From contig NZ_NJAK01000002.1 of assembly GCF_002632755.1 (NCBI RefSeq), forward strand, positions 31,200 to 95,199: a stretch of 64,000 bases of DNA. Direction: 5' to 3'. The notes beneath the pieces were generated by a model that was not told the origin of the DNA, did no database searches, and saw nothing but the letters and a program-made list of their open reading frames with translations. Below are positions 44,945 to 56,446 of the stretch, in pieces (positions within the stretch are counted from its first letter, which is position 1; every line of letters starts with the position of its first letter). The position numbers and the translations under genes are program-made. The stretch is from Xenorhabdus ishibashii. GTDB taxonomy: Bacteria > Pseudomonadota > Gammaproteobacteria > Enterobacterales > Enterobacteriaceae.

Positions 44945-46207
44945 ATGACTTTATTAGCACTCGGTATCAACCATAAAACAGCGCCTGTTTCTTTACGTGA
45001 GCGGGTGGCCTTTTCTCCTGACACGATAGGATTCGCGCTTGATGACTTGCTCCAGCAGCCACTGGTGCGGGGGGGCGTCGTGCTGTCCACCTGCAACCGT
45101 ACAGAGCTTTATCTCAGCGTTGAACAGCAAGGTAATTTTCAACAACAGTTGGTTAGTTGGCTATGCGGATATCATCAGCTTAATCCCGATGATTTGACAG
45201 GCAGCCTCTACTGGTATTTAGATAATGAAGCGGTCAGCCATTTGATGCGAGTTGCGAGCGGCCTGGATTCCCTTGTATTGGGAGAACCGCAAATTTTAGG
45301 ACAGGTGAAAAAGGCTTTCGCTGAGTCGCAAAATTATCAATCTCTGTCGAGTGAACTGGAACGCTTATTCCAAAAATCTTTCTCGGTGGCTAAACGGATC
45401 AGAACAGAAACGGAAATTGGCGCAAATGCCGTTTCTGTAGCATTTGCTGCCTGTACACTTGCGCGGCAAATTTTCGAATCCCTTTCCCAACTGAATATCC
45501 TGCTGGTGGGAGCAGGGGAAACGATTGAACTGGTTGCCCGTCACTTAAAAGAGCATGGCGTGAATCGTATGATGATCGCCAACCGGACAAAAGAGCGGGC
45601 ACAGATGCTTGCCAGCGAAGTCAATGCCGAAGTTGTTTCCCTGCCAGATATCGATACCCGATTGGCTGAAGCTGATATTGTTATTAGCTCCACCGCCAGC
45701 CCATTGCCAATCATTGGTAAAGGCATGGTCGAAAGGGCGTTAAAATTACGTCGCAACCAGCCAATGTTGCTGATTGACATTGCCGTTCCTCGCGATATTG
45801 AACCGGATGTGGAAAAATTGAGAGATGTTTATCTGTACAGCGTGGATGATTTACAGGCTATCATTCAGCAAAATCTCGCCCAACGTAAAGCGGCGGCAGT
45901 TGTTGCGGAAGATATTGTGCAACAAGAAAGCAGCCATTTTATGGATTGGTTGCGTTCTCAGGGCGCTGTTAATACAATTCGCGAATATCGAGAACAGGCA
46001 GAGAAAATCAGGGCTGAGATGACGGCAAAAGCATTGATGTCCATCAGACAGGGTGCTGATGCTGAACAGATCATTAACCAATTGACTTACCAGTTGACGA
46101 ATCGTCTGATCCATACACCGACGAAATCTCTCCAACAGGCTGCCAGCGATGGCGATTTGGAGCGCCTGAATCTATTACGGGACAGCCTTGGGCTGGATCA
46201 TAACTAA
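44945..46207 (+). CDS. hemA: Glutamyl-tRNA reductase
   Basis: A 420-residue enzyme of normal length. The N terminus [20 protein letters not shown], the catalytic Cys in [12 protein letters not shown] (residue 50), the NADPH-binding [17 protein letters not shown] and the C-terminal dimerisation helix are all present. It reduces Glu-tRNA to glutamate semialdehyde, the first step of tetrapyrrole synthesis. It starts the hemA-prfA-prmC-sirB1 operon. The N terminus should carry the degradation signal known in enterobacteria. Confidence 0.98.
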   Translation: MTLLALGINHKTAPVSLRERVAFSPDTIGFALDDLLQQPLVRGGVVLSTCNRTELYLSVEQQGNFQQQLVSWLCGYHQLNPDDLTGSLYWYLDNEAVSHLMRVASGLDSLVLGEPQILGQVKKAFAESQNYQSLSSELERLFQKSFSVAKRIRTETEIGANAVSVAFAACTLARQIFESLSQLNILLVGAGETIELVARHLKEHGVNRMMIANRTKERAQMLASEVNAEVVSLPDIDTRLAEADIVISSTASPLPIIGKGMVERALKLRRNQPMLLIDIAVPRDIEPDVEKLRDVYLYSVDDLQAIIQQNLAQRKAAAVVAEDIVQQESSHFMDWLRSQGAVNTIREYREQAEKIRAEMTAKALMSIRQGADAEQIINQLTYQLTNRLIHTPTKSLQQAASDGDLERLNLLRDSLGLDHN

Positions 46208-46242
46208 CCTAACCCTATTCTAAATAAGGTCTGATATTACGA

Positions 46243-47325
46243 ATGAAGCCTTCTATTGTCGCTAAATTGGAAGCATTACAAGAACGCCATGAAGAAGTTT
46301 TGGCTCACCTCGGTGATGCCACCGTCATCGCTGATCAAGAGCGTTTTCGCGCGTTATCAAAGGAATATGCTCAACTGACCGATGTGACTAACTGTTTTAA
46401 AGCCTGGAAAAGCGTTCAGGATGATATCGAAACAGCCGAGATGATGCTTGATGATCCTGAAATGCGGGAAATGGCGCAGGAAGAACTCAAAAACGCAAAA
46501 ATTCGTAATGAAGAGCTGGAACAGCAACTGCAATTGCTGTTATTGCCAAAAGATCCGGACGATGAGCGCAACTGTTTTCTTGAAGTTCGTGCCGGAACGG
46601 GGGGGGATGAAGCTGCGATATTTGCCGGAGATTTATTCCGCATGTATAGCCGTTATGCAGAATCCCGTCGCTGGAAAGTTGAGATCATGAGTGCCAATGA
46701 AGGTGAACATGGCGGATATAAAGAAGTAATTGCCAAAATTTCTGGTGAACAAGTTTATGGTCACCTGAAATTTGAGTCGGGTGGTCATCGTGTTCAGCGT
46801 GTACCGGAGACTGAATCTCAGGGACGTATTCACACTTCTGCTTGCACCGTCGCCATTCTGCCGGAAATCCCAGAAGCGGAATTACCGGAAATCAGCCCAA
46901 GTGACCTGAAAATTGACACTTTTCGTTCTTCCGGCGCGGGTGGGCAGCACGTCAACACCACTGATTCTGCAATTCGCATTACTCACTTGCCAACGGGCAT
47001 TGTTGTGGAGTGTCAGGACGAGCGTTCTCAGCACAAGAACAAAGCAAAAGCGATGTCTGTGCTTGCTGCGCGTATTCGTGCTGCTGAGATGCAAAAGCGT
47101 CAGGAAGCTGAAGCCTCTGAACGCCGCAATTTGCTCGGTTCCGGCGACCGTTCAGATCGTAACCGTACTTATAACTTCCCACAGGGACGGGTTACCGATC
47201 ACCGTATCAACCTAACGTTATACCGCCTTGAAGAAGTCATGGAAGGCAAGCTGGATATGCTTATCCAACCTATCATTACTGAATATCAAGCAGACCAATT
47301 ATCCGCATTGTCAGAGCAGGATTGA
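46243..47325 (+). CDS. prfA: Peptide chain release factor 1
   Basis: A 360-residue RF1 with the universal GGQ motif in [15 protein letters not shown] (about residue 233-235). The stop-codon-reading tripeptide position, PAT in E. coli, here reads PET ([14 protein letters not shown]). It is still PxT and therefore RF1-type. It releases peptides at UAA/UAG. The gene lies 35 bp after hemA, and its stop overlaps the prmC start, reflecting functional coupling: PrmC methylates the GGQ Gln. Confidence 0.97.
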   Translation: MKPSIVAKLEALQERHEEVLAHLGDATVIADQERFRALSKEYAQLTDVTNCFKAWKSVQDDIETAEMMLDDPEMREMAQEELKNAKIRNEELEQQLQLLLLPKDPDDERNCFLEVRAGTGGDEAAIFAGDLFRMYSRYAESRRWKVEIMSANEGEHGGYKEVIAKISGEQVYGHLKFESGGHRVQRVPETESQGRIHTSACTVAILPEIPEAELPEISPSDLKIDTFRSSGAGGQHVNTTDSAIRITHLPTGIVVECQDERSQHKNKAKAMSVLAARIRAAEMQKRQEAEASERRNLLGSGDRSDRNRTYNFPQGRVTDHRINLTLYRLEEVMEGKLDMLIQPIITEYQADQLSALSEQD

Positions 47326-48185
47326 TGAATTATCAACATTGGCTCCGGCATGCGGCCGCGCAGTTGACTGAAAGTGATAGCCCTAAGCGTGATGCAGAAA
47401 TCCTGTTGCAACATGTAACAGGGCGTTCCCGTACTTATCTCATTGCATTTAATGAAACATCTATTTCCCCGACGGAAATAGATAGGCTCGATGCTTTTCT
47501 GGCTCGTCGTATGCAGGGAGAGCCAATAGCCTATATTGTGGGGGAGCGTGAATTTTGGTCACTGGCTTTGACGGTATCGCCAGCAACCTTAATTCCGCGT
47601 CCTGATACAGAATGTCTGGTGGAAAAGGCTCTGGAACTATTGCCTGATCCACCGGCACAGATCCTTGATCTCGGCACAGGGACTGGGGCAATTGCATTGG
47701 CATTGGCAAGTGAGAGACATGATTGCTGTGTAACTGGGGTGGATATCAATCCTGATGCAGTCGCATTGGCAAAACATAATGCTGCAAGAAACGCGGAAAA
47801 ACTGTCCGTTCACAATGTGAATTTTCTGCAAAGTGAGTGGTTTTCTGCGGTTGGGGAAAGACAATTTGATATGATTGTCAGTAATCCTCCCTATATTGAT
47901 GAGCTTGACCCTCATCTGCGCGAAGGAGACGTCAGGTTTGAACCAGCCACTGCATTGATCGCTGCACAAAATGGTATAGCAGATTTGCAGACAATTATAG
48001 AGCAGGCTCGCCACTTCCTGTTGCCAAACGGATGGCTATTATTGGAACATGGCTGGAAACAGGGAATCGTTGTCAGAAACCTATTTTTGGAAAAAGGTTA
48101 TCAGCAGGTAGCTACTTTTCAGGATTATGGCGGTAACGAACGTATCACGGTAGGTCAATGGAATAAAAATGAAAACCATAGTTAA
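47325..48185 (+). CDS. prmC: Release factor glutamine methyltransferase
   Basis: A 286-residue SAM-dependent methyltransferase. The start ATG at 47325 overlaps the prfA TGA; a TTG one codon upstream is possible. Motifs: PRPDTECLVEKAL, the SAM-binding ILDLGTGTGAIALALA and the catalytic NPPY in IVSNPPYIDELD. It methylates the GGQ glutamine of RF1 and RF2. It overlaps sirB1 by 17 bp. Confidence 0.97.
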   Translation: MNYQHWLRHAAAQLTESDSPKRDAEILLQHVTGRSRTYLIAFNETSISPTEIDRLDAFLARRMQGEPIAYIVGEREFWSLALTVSPATLIPRPDTECLVEKALELLPDPPAQILDLGTGTGAIALALASERHDCCVTGVDINPDAVALAKHNAARNAEKLSVHNVNFLQSEWFSAVGERQFDMIVSNPPYIDELDPHLREGDVRFEPATALIAAQNGIADLQTIIEQARHFLLPNGWLLLEHGWKQGIVVRNLFLEKGYQQVATFQDYGGNERITVGQWNKNENHS

Positions 48186-48978
48186 TTATGAATTCAATAA
48201 TGCTTCCCTGATAGATGGTATTATTTTGGTAACACAGGCCATTCGTCCTGATTTTCCCCAAACAACGGTGACTGAACAATTAACGGCATTGGTTGAAGAA
48301 GCTCGACAAAAACTTTCCTCTATTACTGACACCAAAACAAAATTACAAGCGCTATTGACGCTTTTTTATCGAGAATGGAAATTTGGTGGAGCGAATGGGG
48401 TGTATTGTTTGTCTGATACTCTGTGGTTGGATGGTGTATTACGTTCACGCCAAGGCGCCCCCGTAACATTGGGGACGGTATTTGCACATATTGCTCAGGT
48501 GCTGGCATTACCTGTACAGCCTGTTATATTCCCGACACAGCTAATTTTACGGGTTGATCTGGCTGATGAGCCGACGTGGTTTATTAACCCGATGAATGGC
48601 GATACTCTCAACGAACATATCCTTGATGTCTGGTTGAAAGGCAATATTGGCCCAATGGTTAGTTTGGAAAATAAAGACTTACAGGAAGCTGATAATATCA
48701 GTATTGTGCGAAAAGTCACCGACGTCATCAAAGTTTCCTTGATGGAAGAGAAAAAAATGGAACTGGCGTTAAAAGCCAGTGAAGTTGTGCTGATGTTCGA
48801 TCCTGATGATCCGTATGAAATCCGCGACCGAGGATTGATTTATGCGCAGCTCGATTGCAATCACATTGCTGTTTCAGATTTGAGTTATTTCGTGGAGCAT
48901 TGCCCTGAGGACCCGATCTCAGAAATGATAAAAATGCAGATTAATTCCATTGATCGGAGAGCAATCGTCCTCCATTAA
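48169..48978 (+). CDS. sirB1: SirB1-family protein (YchA)
   Basis: A 269-residue protein, the same length as E. coli YchA/SirB1. It contains a transglutaminase-like region with FYREWKFGGANGVYCLSDTL and GAPVTLGTVFAHIA, and a C-terminal TPR-like region (VLMFDPDDPYEIRDRGLIYA). The molecular role is not settled. It overlaps prmC; sirB2 (ychQ), which in E. coli lies between prmC and sirB1, is absent here. Confidence 0.92.
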   Translation: MKTIVNYEFNNASLIDGIILVTQAIRPDFPQTTVTEQLTALVEEARQKLSSITDTKTKLQALLTLFYREWKFGGANGVYCLSDTLWLDGVLRSRQGAPVTLGTVFAHIAQVLALPVQPVIFPTQLILRVDLADEPTWFINPMNGDTLNEHILDVWLKGNIGPMVSLENKDLQEADNISIVRKVTDVIKVSLMEEKKMELALKASEVVLMFDPDDPYEIRDRGLIYAQLDCNHIAVSDLSYFVEHCPEDPISEMIKMQINSIDRRAIVLH

Positions 48979-48989
48979 AGGCGTTATAA

Positions 48990-49922
<933 letters not shown>

Positions 49923-49951
49923 TCACGCGATCTGTTTGGTTTTTTGATAAT

Positions 49952-49991
49952 GCGGTTACAGACATTTTGCCCTGTAACCGCTAATTTTTTT
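49952..49991 (+). terminator. Rho-independent terminator of kdsA
   Basis: GCGGTTACAG (49952-49961) and CTGTAACCGC (49972-49981) pair around a 10-nt loop, followed by a T-run. It also touches the 3' end of the convergent protease-like gene. Confidence 0.9.
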
Positions 49992-50901
49992 ACGCATTAT
50001 CTTTAATAAATAATCTCTTACCAGGAAAGTCAATTAATATTGCGTATTGATTGAAGAAGTTATTTCCAATTAATCCATCCGCATTTAAATGATTAAAATC
50101 TCCATCAACCAGTAGTGAATTCAGTTTTATTTTTTTAGCATCTTTCTCATCAAGTTGAAACGTTGATACAACGCATTCTTCTTTGCTCAGCTCTTTTCTC
50201 AAAGCCCCGCAGGGAAGGATAATTGGAGGTGATTGCAGCCTTTGTTGCCAAAAAATGGAAGCTGATGCACCAGTATCCAGGATCATGTTGTAACTCTTGG
50301 CGTTTTGTGAAACTTTGACAACAATGCCTTCTCGAGTGAGTCTCAACGGTAATTCACTCCAACCATCAGCCACATTGACATCCAACGCTGGCAAATGATC
50401 AGAAACTGACAATTGCTGGTTTTTGTAATCGATAAGAACAACTTTATCTTTGAATAAATTAAGGCCCATTACCATCGACGTGGGAAGCTTTTTTTCTTGA
50501 CCTAACAAGGTCACTCCCCAGGGTGTTAGCGAAACTCCGGTAATATCCTTAAATATCATCCCATTTATCGAAAGTTGTGGTATGTGAAATTTATCATTAA
50601 AAAAAACTTTGCCTGTAATGTCAGTAGAGCGTACTTTTTCAGGACCTATCACTAAGCCTGAGATTTCCGACATAAACTCTTTAGTTAAATGGAGGGCTTG
50701 AGATGCACCCGTATCGAGCATTAACTTTTGCTTTTTTCCATCAATTTCGAGATTTGCTACCGGCAAAGAGAATTTATCAAATTGAAAATCTATATGTATG
50801 ACTTCTTCCGCAGCCATGGAATCTGTGACAAGCAATGACGTAACGGAAGAAAAAACGATAAATACTGTTGCCATAAGGTGCTTATTGAGTGAAAAAAGCA
50901 T
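49990..50901 (-). CDS. Periplasmic two-lobed retropepsin-like aspartic protease
   Basis: A 303-residue protein with a signal peptide (FIVFSSVTSLLVTDSMAAE) and two aspartic-protease motifs in one chain: LMLDTGASQALHL near residue 70 and MILDTGASASIFW near residue 210. Each is followed by a β-rich segment with a hydrophobic-hydrophobic-Gly turn (LIGNNFFNQYAILID at the end). Bacterial retropepsin-like proteins are usually single-domain dimers; this carries two lobes, like eukaryotic pepsins. Export and the motifs suggest a periplasmic protease. It is convergent with kdsA, and dauA lies upstream beyond a 14-bp stem-loop. Confidence 0.75.
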   Translation of the reverse strand: MLFSLNKHLMATVFIVFSSVTSLLVTDSMAAEEVIHIDFQFDKFSLPVANLEIDGKKQKLMLDTGASQALHLTKEFMSEISGLVIGPEKVRSTDITGKVFFNDKFHIPQLSINGMIFKDITGVSLTPWGVTLLGQEKKLPTSMVMGLNLFKDKVVLIDYKNQQLSVSDHLPALDVNVADGWSELPLRLTREGIVVKVSQNAKSYNMILDTGASASIFWQQRLQSPPIILPCGALRKELSKEECVVSTFQLDEKDAKKIKLNSLLVDGDFNHLNADGLIGNNFFNQYAILIDFPGKRLFIKDNA

Positions 50902-50981
50902 AAAAACTCTCCATATCTGCGTTCATATTTAAGTCAAATTTTAGGGTGAAAAATAAGCTTATCTTGAATTTTGCAATAACG

Positions 50982-51020
50982 ATAAGAATATTAGACCAAA
51001 AAAGCATCTAATATTCTTAT
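50982..51020. terminator. 14-bp perfect stem-loop between dauA and the protease-like gene
   Basis: ATAAGAATATTAGA (50982-50995) pairs exactly with TCTAATATTCTTAT (51007-51020). It is AT-rich with an A-rich loop, 14 bp after the dauA stop, and probably ends or processes the dauA transcript. Confidence 0.55.
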
Positions 51021-51033
51021 CTGGAGATTTAGG

Positions 51034-52722
51034 TTAATCTATTTCTTTCAGTGCCTTGGATAAAGTGGCATAAAAGCTCAATTGCCCTTTAATGGGTTCG
51101 ACTTTGGCTCGTGCCAGAGTTTTCAAGGGTTGGAAGGAAATATCGCACACAACGAGATGTTTCTCTTTTCCCATCTCCCTGACGAATCCTTGAAAAGCAT
51201 GTAGCCCGCCTGCATCCAGCACCGGAACAGCATCCCATTGCATAATAATGGTGTGATAATCGGTTCCTTGTTCTTTCAGTTCAGCAAAAATGCGATCCGC
51301 AGCCGCAAAAAACAGAGGACCATTAATTCGCACAACCAACAAACCTGTATCATGATTTGTTGCAGGAGAAATACTGATTCGGGTCATATTGGCAATTTTG
51401 CGCATAAACAGCAATGAAGCCAGCACAATGCCTATTGTGATTGCCACCACCATATCAAACAGAACGGTTAATGACATACACAGCAGCATGACAATGATAT
51501 CGTCTTTGGGGGCACGGCGGATGAGGTCTATAACCTTATGGGCTTCACTCATATTCCAGGCCACAATCAACAAAATGGCTGACATAGCGGCAAGCGGTAA
51601 ATAAGAAAGCATTGGGGCAAGAACCAGCAGCGCCAATAATACCAGCAGTGAATGAACGATAGCGGAAATTGGTGAGGTTGCACCTGCCCGCACATTGGCG
51701 GCTGAACGGGCGATAGCCGCAGTTGCGGTGATCCCACCAAAGAAGGGAGCGACAATATTACCCATTCCCTGACCGATTAATTCACTATTGGAATGATGTT
51801 TTTTTCCTGTCATACCATCCAAAATAACGGCGCATAACAGGGATTCAATTGCCCCTAACATTGCCATAGAAAATGCGGCGGGGAGCAATGCTGATACTGT
51901 ATTCCAGCTAATATCAAGCGAGTGAGTATCAGGTAATTGCCACGGTAGGATAAATTGAGGAAGAATAGGGGGAATACCTTGGCCTTGTGTACCATCTTCC
52001 AGCGTATAGCTAAATGATGAGCCAATCGTTGCCACATCATGGCCTAACAGATGCATGATCCCCATGATACCCGTACCTGCCATCAATGCCGGTAAGTGAC
52101 CCGGTAACTTCAAACCTAGTTTTGGCCAGAAAATCAATACTAGCAGGGTTGTTAAACCGATGAGGGTATCGCTAAGTTGTGATGAAGGAAACGCTTGGGA
52201 GAGGGCAATTACCTTATTAATATAATTTTCCGGCACATGGTCTAGTTTCAGGCCGAAAAAATTTTGCACTTGCATGGTCGCGATAGTAATAGCAATACCA
52301 GAAGTGAATCCAAGCGTGACAGACAGTGGAATGTACTCAATCAATCGGCCAAATCTCGCTAATCCCATGATAAGCAAAATAATGCCAGACATGAGCGTGG
52401 CGATAAGCAGGCCACTGAGGCCAAATTGCTGTGATACAGGGTAGAGTATCACCACAAAAGCCGCCGTTGGACCGGAAACGCTATAACGTGATCCTCCGGT
52501 CACAGCAATAATAATACCGGCAATGGCCGCAGTATACAGGCCGTATTGTGGTGCCACACCACTGCCGATTGCCAGAGCCATTGCCAGTGGGATAGCAATG
52601 ATTCCCACGGTGATCCCGGCAATTATGTCTTTTATAAGACGTTGAAAAGAATAAGTTTCTTTCCAACAAGCGTCAATAAGCGCACTAAATGGGCGTATTC
52701 CCTTAATTTTACGAGTATTCAT
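51034..52722 (-). CDS. dauA: SulP-family C4-dicarboxylate/anion transporter DauA (YchM)
   Basis: A 562-residue SulP protein with the usual length, about 10-14 membrane segments and a C-terminal STAS domain ([19 protein letters not shown]). The SulP signature [24 protein letters not shown] region ([14 protein letters not shown]) and [19 protein letters not shown] are clear. E. coli DauA takes up succinate at acidic pH. In E. coli it lies between ychH and prs; here it has moved behind kdsA, and the lipases occupy its place. The start is ATG 52722, with only a weak ribosome site. Confidence 0.92.
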   Translation of the reverse strand: MNTRKIKGIRPFSALIDACWKETYSFQRLIKDIIAGITVGIIAIPLAMALAIGSGVAPQYGLYTAAIAGIIIAVTGGSRYSVSGPTAAFVVILYPVSQQFGLSGLLIATLMSGIILLIMGLARFGRLIEYIPLSVTLGFTSGIAITIATMQVQNFFGLKLDHVPENYINKVIALSQAFPSSQLSDTLIGLTTLLVLIFWPKLGLKLPGHLPALMAGTGIMGIMHLLGHDVATIGSSFSYTLEDGTQGQGIPPILPQFILPWQLPDTHSLDISWNTVSALLPAAFSMAMLGAIESLLCAVILDGMTGKKHHSNSELIGQGMGNIVAPFFGGITATAAIARSAANVRAGATSPISAIVHSLLVLLALLVLAPMLSYLPLAAMSAILLIVAWNMSEAHKVIDLIRRAPKDDIIVMLLCMSLTVLFDMVVAITIGIVLASLLFMRKIANMTRISISPATNHDTGLLVVRINGPLFFAAADRIFAELKEQGTDYHTIIMQWDAVPVLDAGGLHAFQGFVREMGKEKHLVVCDISFQPLKTLARAKVEPIKGQLSFYATLSKALKEID

Positions 52723-52880
52723 TTAATTAAGAACCAAAAAATAGGATAGCAGATGATGAGCTGAAAAAAGTAATGCTAGCATATCGCTTTTATCAGCCCA
52801 GAAAAGTGTTATATGTCAAAAAGTTAACTAATAGATTAGTGCTTGTTTTTAGTAACGTAGGTAAATTCTGAGTTTGATGC

Positions 52881-53279
52881 TCACTTTATTAAGATAAATA
52901 GCACAAATAATCCTAATTGTAAGATCAAAAACAAAATTGCTTGTTTTAACAACTTTATTGCGCCTTTGAAGCGTTCATTCATTGTTTGTGAGCGAGGTGA
53001 TTTATTAAAAATAAGTAATAACGCTTGATCGAAATCTGCATGTTTTTCGGGATATAAACTAATAATATGAAAATAGTGGTAATCCAGCCAAGTACGCCAA
53101 CAATAATATTGATTGAGTAAAGCAGCGAATAACAATATAAAATAAATTATATGATTGTTTGAGTTTGTTATAAATATAGCGGTTGCTATAAGAACTGTTA
53201 AGGCAGATATGCCAGAAATAAAGCGCCAACTTTTTAATGTGACAATAACGATTTTACTTGTCAGGTCTTCTGGTTGCAT
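52881..53279 (-). CDS. Hypothetical membrane protein at the end of the ynb-type operon
   Basis: The ATG at 53279 directly follows the stop of the phosphatase gene and has AGGAAAG upstream; the longer frame would overlap that gene. The 132-residue protein has two adjacent membrane helices (about residues 22-55) and one at the C terminus. The charged middle part contains LLIFNKSPRSQTMNERFKGA. The family is unknown. Tight coupling suggests it works with the phosphatase or with the lipid enzymes of the operon. Confidence 0.65.
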   Translation of the reverse strand: MQPEDLTSKIVIVTLKSWRFISGISALTVLIATAIFITNSNNHIIYFILLFAALLNQYYCWRTWLDYHYFHIISLYPEKHADFDQALLLIFNKSPRSQTMNERFKGAIKLLKQAILFLILQLGLFVLFILIK

Positions 53280-53280
53280 A

Positions 53281-54624
53281 TCATGCTTTCCTATACCGAT
53301 AGATGCTTTCCCATTGTGCAAGAGCATCCCAATGTTCCTGCCTGAAAGTCACTAGTGGCCTGGCCTTACGCAGGATATTTATTGCTTTTGTGATATTATA
53401 TTCAGGATGTTGTTTCAATAGCCATGCTGCTACAACCATGGCACTGCGGGACAATCCTAGTGTGCAATGAATGAATACGCTTCCTTTTTGGTGTAATTTG
53501 TCCAATGTACAAACAGCGGATTGCAGTGCTTCTGGTGTTAGCGGTAATAAATCTATTTGAGGTTGGCATATATAGTGTTTTTCATGGTGATCAGGTTTTC
53601 TGTGCCACTCAGCAGTCAGATCAAATACACTGGTTATATTGATTGGCTCAATATCGGATTGGCACGGCAAGCAACCGAGGATAATTCCTTCTACGATCTG
53701 ATTATAAGGAGAGCTTTGGCGTCTGAACCAAAGATAAGAAAGCCAGGCTCCCAATTGGTACGGTGCCAGTAGCCAGCGAGCGGACAGTGATATGCATCCA
53801 TCGGATTGTTTTTGGAACACTGAATTACCTAATCCAGCATAACCAAGGGCAATCATTAATAATGATATAGCAGGCCATAACAGTATCCAGAAAATTCCTC
53901 CTAATCCATATGCCATCAGCATAAAAAAGAAACTTCCCATTATATAATAGCCAAAGAGTTTTCGAGCATAGCTATCCTGACTTGGTTGCCATTGCCAATG
54001 ATGTGAAATCGGTAATAAGTAACTAATGACCACACCTACGGCAAAACCTGTGATTACGTCAATAAAATGGTGCTGCCAAGTGGTAAGGACTGATAAGGCA
54101 ATCAGGATAGACCAGACATGCAGCAAACCACGCCAATAGCCTTGAATGTGTATGGAGTAACGCAGCCAGAGTAACCATAACAGAATAATATGTAAGGAAG
54201 GTGCTTGATTATAGGGCAAATCAAACAGTTCTAGTTGGGTGAACAGCCATCCGAAAACACCTGCTGTTGCAGGGCGGGAAAGCGAAAATTGCAAAGGGAA
54301 TAACAAAAATCCGGCACAGGCAATCAGTGACGCTGTCACTAATCTCCAGCCATGAAGCCATTGCTCACGGCGGCTGGTACAGATAAATAATGATATCCCG
54401 TAAAACAAATCAATGCTCCAGTAAGGAATAATTGTCCATGACCAAAAAGGGAGATTCTGTTCCCAACTGAAAACGACGGCTTTTATGTCGTCTCTGAGTG
54501 AGGTGAGCTGATTAATTTGCCCGTATGTCATAAAGAAAAAGGGTGCCAGAAACAATAGCCATACACAGGCTGTCAGCCATAAACGTTGGCGACTTTCAAA
54601 GGGAAGTTGCATTGGAGATTTCAT
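53281..54624 (-). CDS. ynbD: PAP2 membrane phosphatase fused to dual-specificity phosphatase (YnbD-like)
   Basis: The ATG at 54624 follows GGAAATAAATCT; a TTG upstream at 54657 would overlap ynbC. The 447-residue protein has many membrane helices holding a PAP2-type phosphatase region (APSLHIILLW and TTWQHHFIDVITG, with His and Asp of the PAP2 motifs) and a C-terminal cytoplasmic dual-specificity phosphatase with the CX5R loop HCTLGLSRSAMV. E. coli YnbD has this layout. It probably acts on a lipid phosphate made by the operon. It starts 4 bp after ynbC. Confidence 0.82.
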   Translation of the reverse strand: MKSPMQLPFESRQRLWLTACVWLLFLAPFFFMTYGQINQLTSLRDDIKAVVFSWEQNLPFWSWTIIPYWSIDLFYGISLFICTSRREQWLHGWRLVTASLIACAGFLLFPLQFSLSRPATAGVFGWLFTQLELFDLPYNQAPSLHIILLWLLWLRYSIHIQGYWRGLLHVWSILIALSVLTTWQHHFIDVITGFAVGVVISYLLPISHHWQWQPSQDSYARKLFGYYIMGSFFFMLMAYGLGGIFWILLWPAISLLMIALGYAGLGNSVFQKQSDGCISLSARWLLAPYQLGAWLSYLWFRRQSSPYNQIVEGIILGCLPCQSDIEPINITSVFDLTAEWHRKPDHHEKHYICQPQIDLLPLTPEALQSAVCTLDKLHQKGSVFIHCTLGLSRSAMVVAAWLLKQHPEYNITKAINILRKARPLVTFRQEHWDALAQWESIYRYRKA

Positions 54625-54628
54625 AGAT

Positions 54629-56437
54629 TTATTTCCGGCGATGAATGCGTTTGGCAATCGATACAGTAAAAATCCCCCAGTTATCCGTTAATTGATACTG
54701 TTTTTCAAAACCAGCCGCTTCTACTAATGCGTCTATTTCACCTTGGGTACGTCGTCGCATGACCCACGGTTGATTCTCACGATGACTGGAAAGAACGCGG
54801 GCGATCATTTCAAGTTGTGGATGCCAGGGCTGTCCGGTATATATCAGATACCCATTTTCGGCGATCGCATCAGCAAGACCATGCAGGGAATTTTTAATTA
54901 ACGTATTGTCAGGAAACAATTCATAAAGACCGGAAACAATGCCCAGAGTTGGTGTGGGGGAAATGGATGTAATGCTTTCAGCATCAAAAGCGTCACCGAT
55001 TACAAAACGAATTTTATCGGTAAGATTACGCTCTTCAATATAAGACTGGCCTTGATTGACATTAATGTCGCTGTAATCTCTTAACAAAATGGAGTCAATT
55101 GTGCTGAAATCGTTGATCGCATCAAAAATATAACGTCCATGTCCGGCAGCGATATCTACAATATGAATCGGTTGGTTTTGTTGATGTAGATGATGAATAG
55201 CTTGACGGATTAATGTTTCCATATTGATTTTGCGGTGACGTATACCGCGCCAGCCAATATTGCCCCTGAGATATTGCTGATCCATTAGCTGTCCCCAAAT
55301 TCCTTGGCCTTGTGGTTGATTACGATAGACATAATCCAGCGTGGAGCCGGAATCAAAACCTGTTTCAAAGCCGATACGGATACCTTCAGAAGCTCGACCC
55401 CATCGTGTATTCATTGCCTTACGCATTAATTTATAACCAAGATTTTTAGGACACCAACGGGGTAACGGATGAGCCAATGTACGAAACTCATCGGCTGTAT
55501 GGCTCCAGATATCTTCATTGCTGTAATCATGTTGGTAACGTGGAATAGCAAAAGTACGATCAAGAAAAGTACGTATTTTGTCGAAGACCAAATGGCGATT
55601 TTTTTCACCCAGCGTATCGTGGTAAAAACCATTCATAACATACTTTTCTTTAATAGGTGTATTCAATCGTTGGTAAAATTGGTGTTGGGGTTTATGGTTT
55701 ACTACATAATCATTATCAGAAATAAACAATTGTGTCGGCAATGTAATGGCGCTGGCATCTTGTACAACACGTGTTGCAGTTTGATAAAGTTCTAGCAGAA
55801 TATTGACGGCGATTTCGCGGGTAATCAGGGGATCATTATTATAAGATGCGATACGATCTTCATCGTGAGTCAGAAATTTCGCTTTTACATAAGAATTGAT
55901 GAAGAAAATCCCACGTATTTTTTGCATCAATCTTAACCCCGGTACTGCAAAGGGAACGTATAATTTGATATCGAACGCAGGGGCTGCAAGGATCATAGCA
56001 CGGATTTTTGGCGCATAATCATGCACCCAGGCAGACACTAATACAGCCCCGACACTCTGGCCAATAACCACGATATTTTCCATTACGATACCGTAATTAG
56101 TAGCAATAAACCTGACAAATTCATCAACATCACGAATAGATCTACCCATTGATGGGCTATAACCACGTACTCCTTCTGTTTTTCCATGTCCGCGGGCATC
56201 CCATGCAAACATTGGAATATCAGGAAGATTGAGTTCATCAACAATATGCTGAACTCGCCCCGAATGTTCATGGCCTCGGTGGAAAATAATGATGGCTTTT
56301 TTTGCCTCATTCTGTTCTTGGGGCCAATAACGATAAAATAGGGAAACCTGATCTGATGTGGTGAAATAATATTCTTTGGCAGTACGTTGATTTGATGCTT
56401 GTAGTTTTAAGGGTGATGTTTTTTCTGAGAGTGTCAT
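54629..56437 (-). CDS. ynbC: Hydrolase-methyltransferase fusion protein (YnbC-like)
   Basis: A 602-residue two-domain protein. Residues about 20-310 are an α/β-hydrolase of the lysophospholipase/monoglyceride-lipase type with FAWDARGHGKTEG and the nucleophile motif VVIGQSVGAVLVSAW. Residues about 340-600 are a SAM methyltransferase-like domain with VDIAAGHGRYIFDA. E. coli YnbC has the same fusion. A role in lipid remodelling together with the CDP-alcohol transferase YnbA is inferred from domain content and operon. Confidence 0.85.
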   Translation of the reverse strand: MTLSEKTSPLKLQASNQRTAKEYYFTTSDQVSLFYRYWPQEQNEAKKAIIIFHRGHEHSGRVQHIVDELNLPDIPMFAWDARGHGKTEGVRGYSPSMGRSIRDVDEFVRFIATNYGIVMENIVVIGQSVGAVLVSAWVHDYAPKIRAMILAAPAFDIKLYVPFAVPGLRLMQKIRGIFFINSYVKAKFLTHDEDRIASYNNDPLITREIAVNILLELYQTATRVVQDASAITLPTQLFISDNDYVVNHKPQHQFYQRLNTPIKEKYVMNGFYHDTLGEKNRHLVFDKIRTFLDRTFAIPRYQHDYSNEDIWSHTADEFRTLAHPLPRWCPKNLGYKLMRKAMNTRWGRASEGIRIGFETGFDSGSTLDYVYRNQPQGQGIWGQLMDQQYLRGNIGWRGIRHRKINMETLIRQAIHHLHQQNQPIHIVDIAAGHGRYIFDAINDFSTIDSILLRDYSDINVNQGQSYIEERNLTDKIRFVIGDAFDAESITSISPTPTLGIVSGLYELFPDNTLIKNSLHGLADAIAENGYLIYTGQPWHPQLEMIARVLSSHRENQPWVMRRRTQGEIDALVEAAGFEKQYQLTDNWGIFTVSIAKRIHRRK

Positions 56438-56446
56438 GTTAATGCC

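Noticed and set aside
45399..45780. Minus-strand frames within hemA
   Set aside because: They overlap a well-conserved gene, have no ribosome site and are shadows of its codon pattern.
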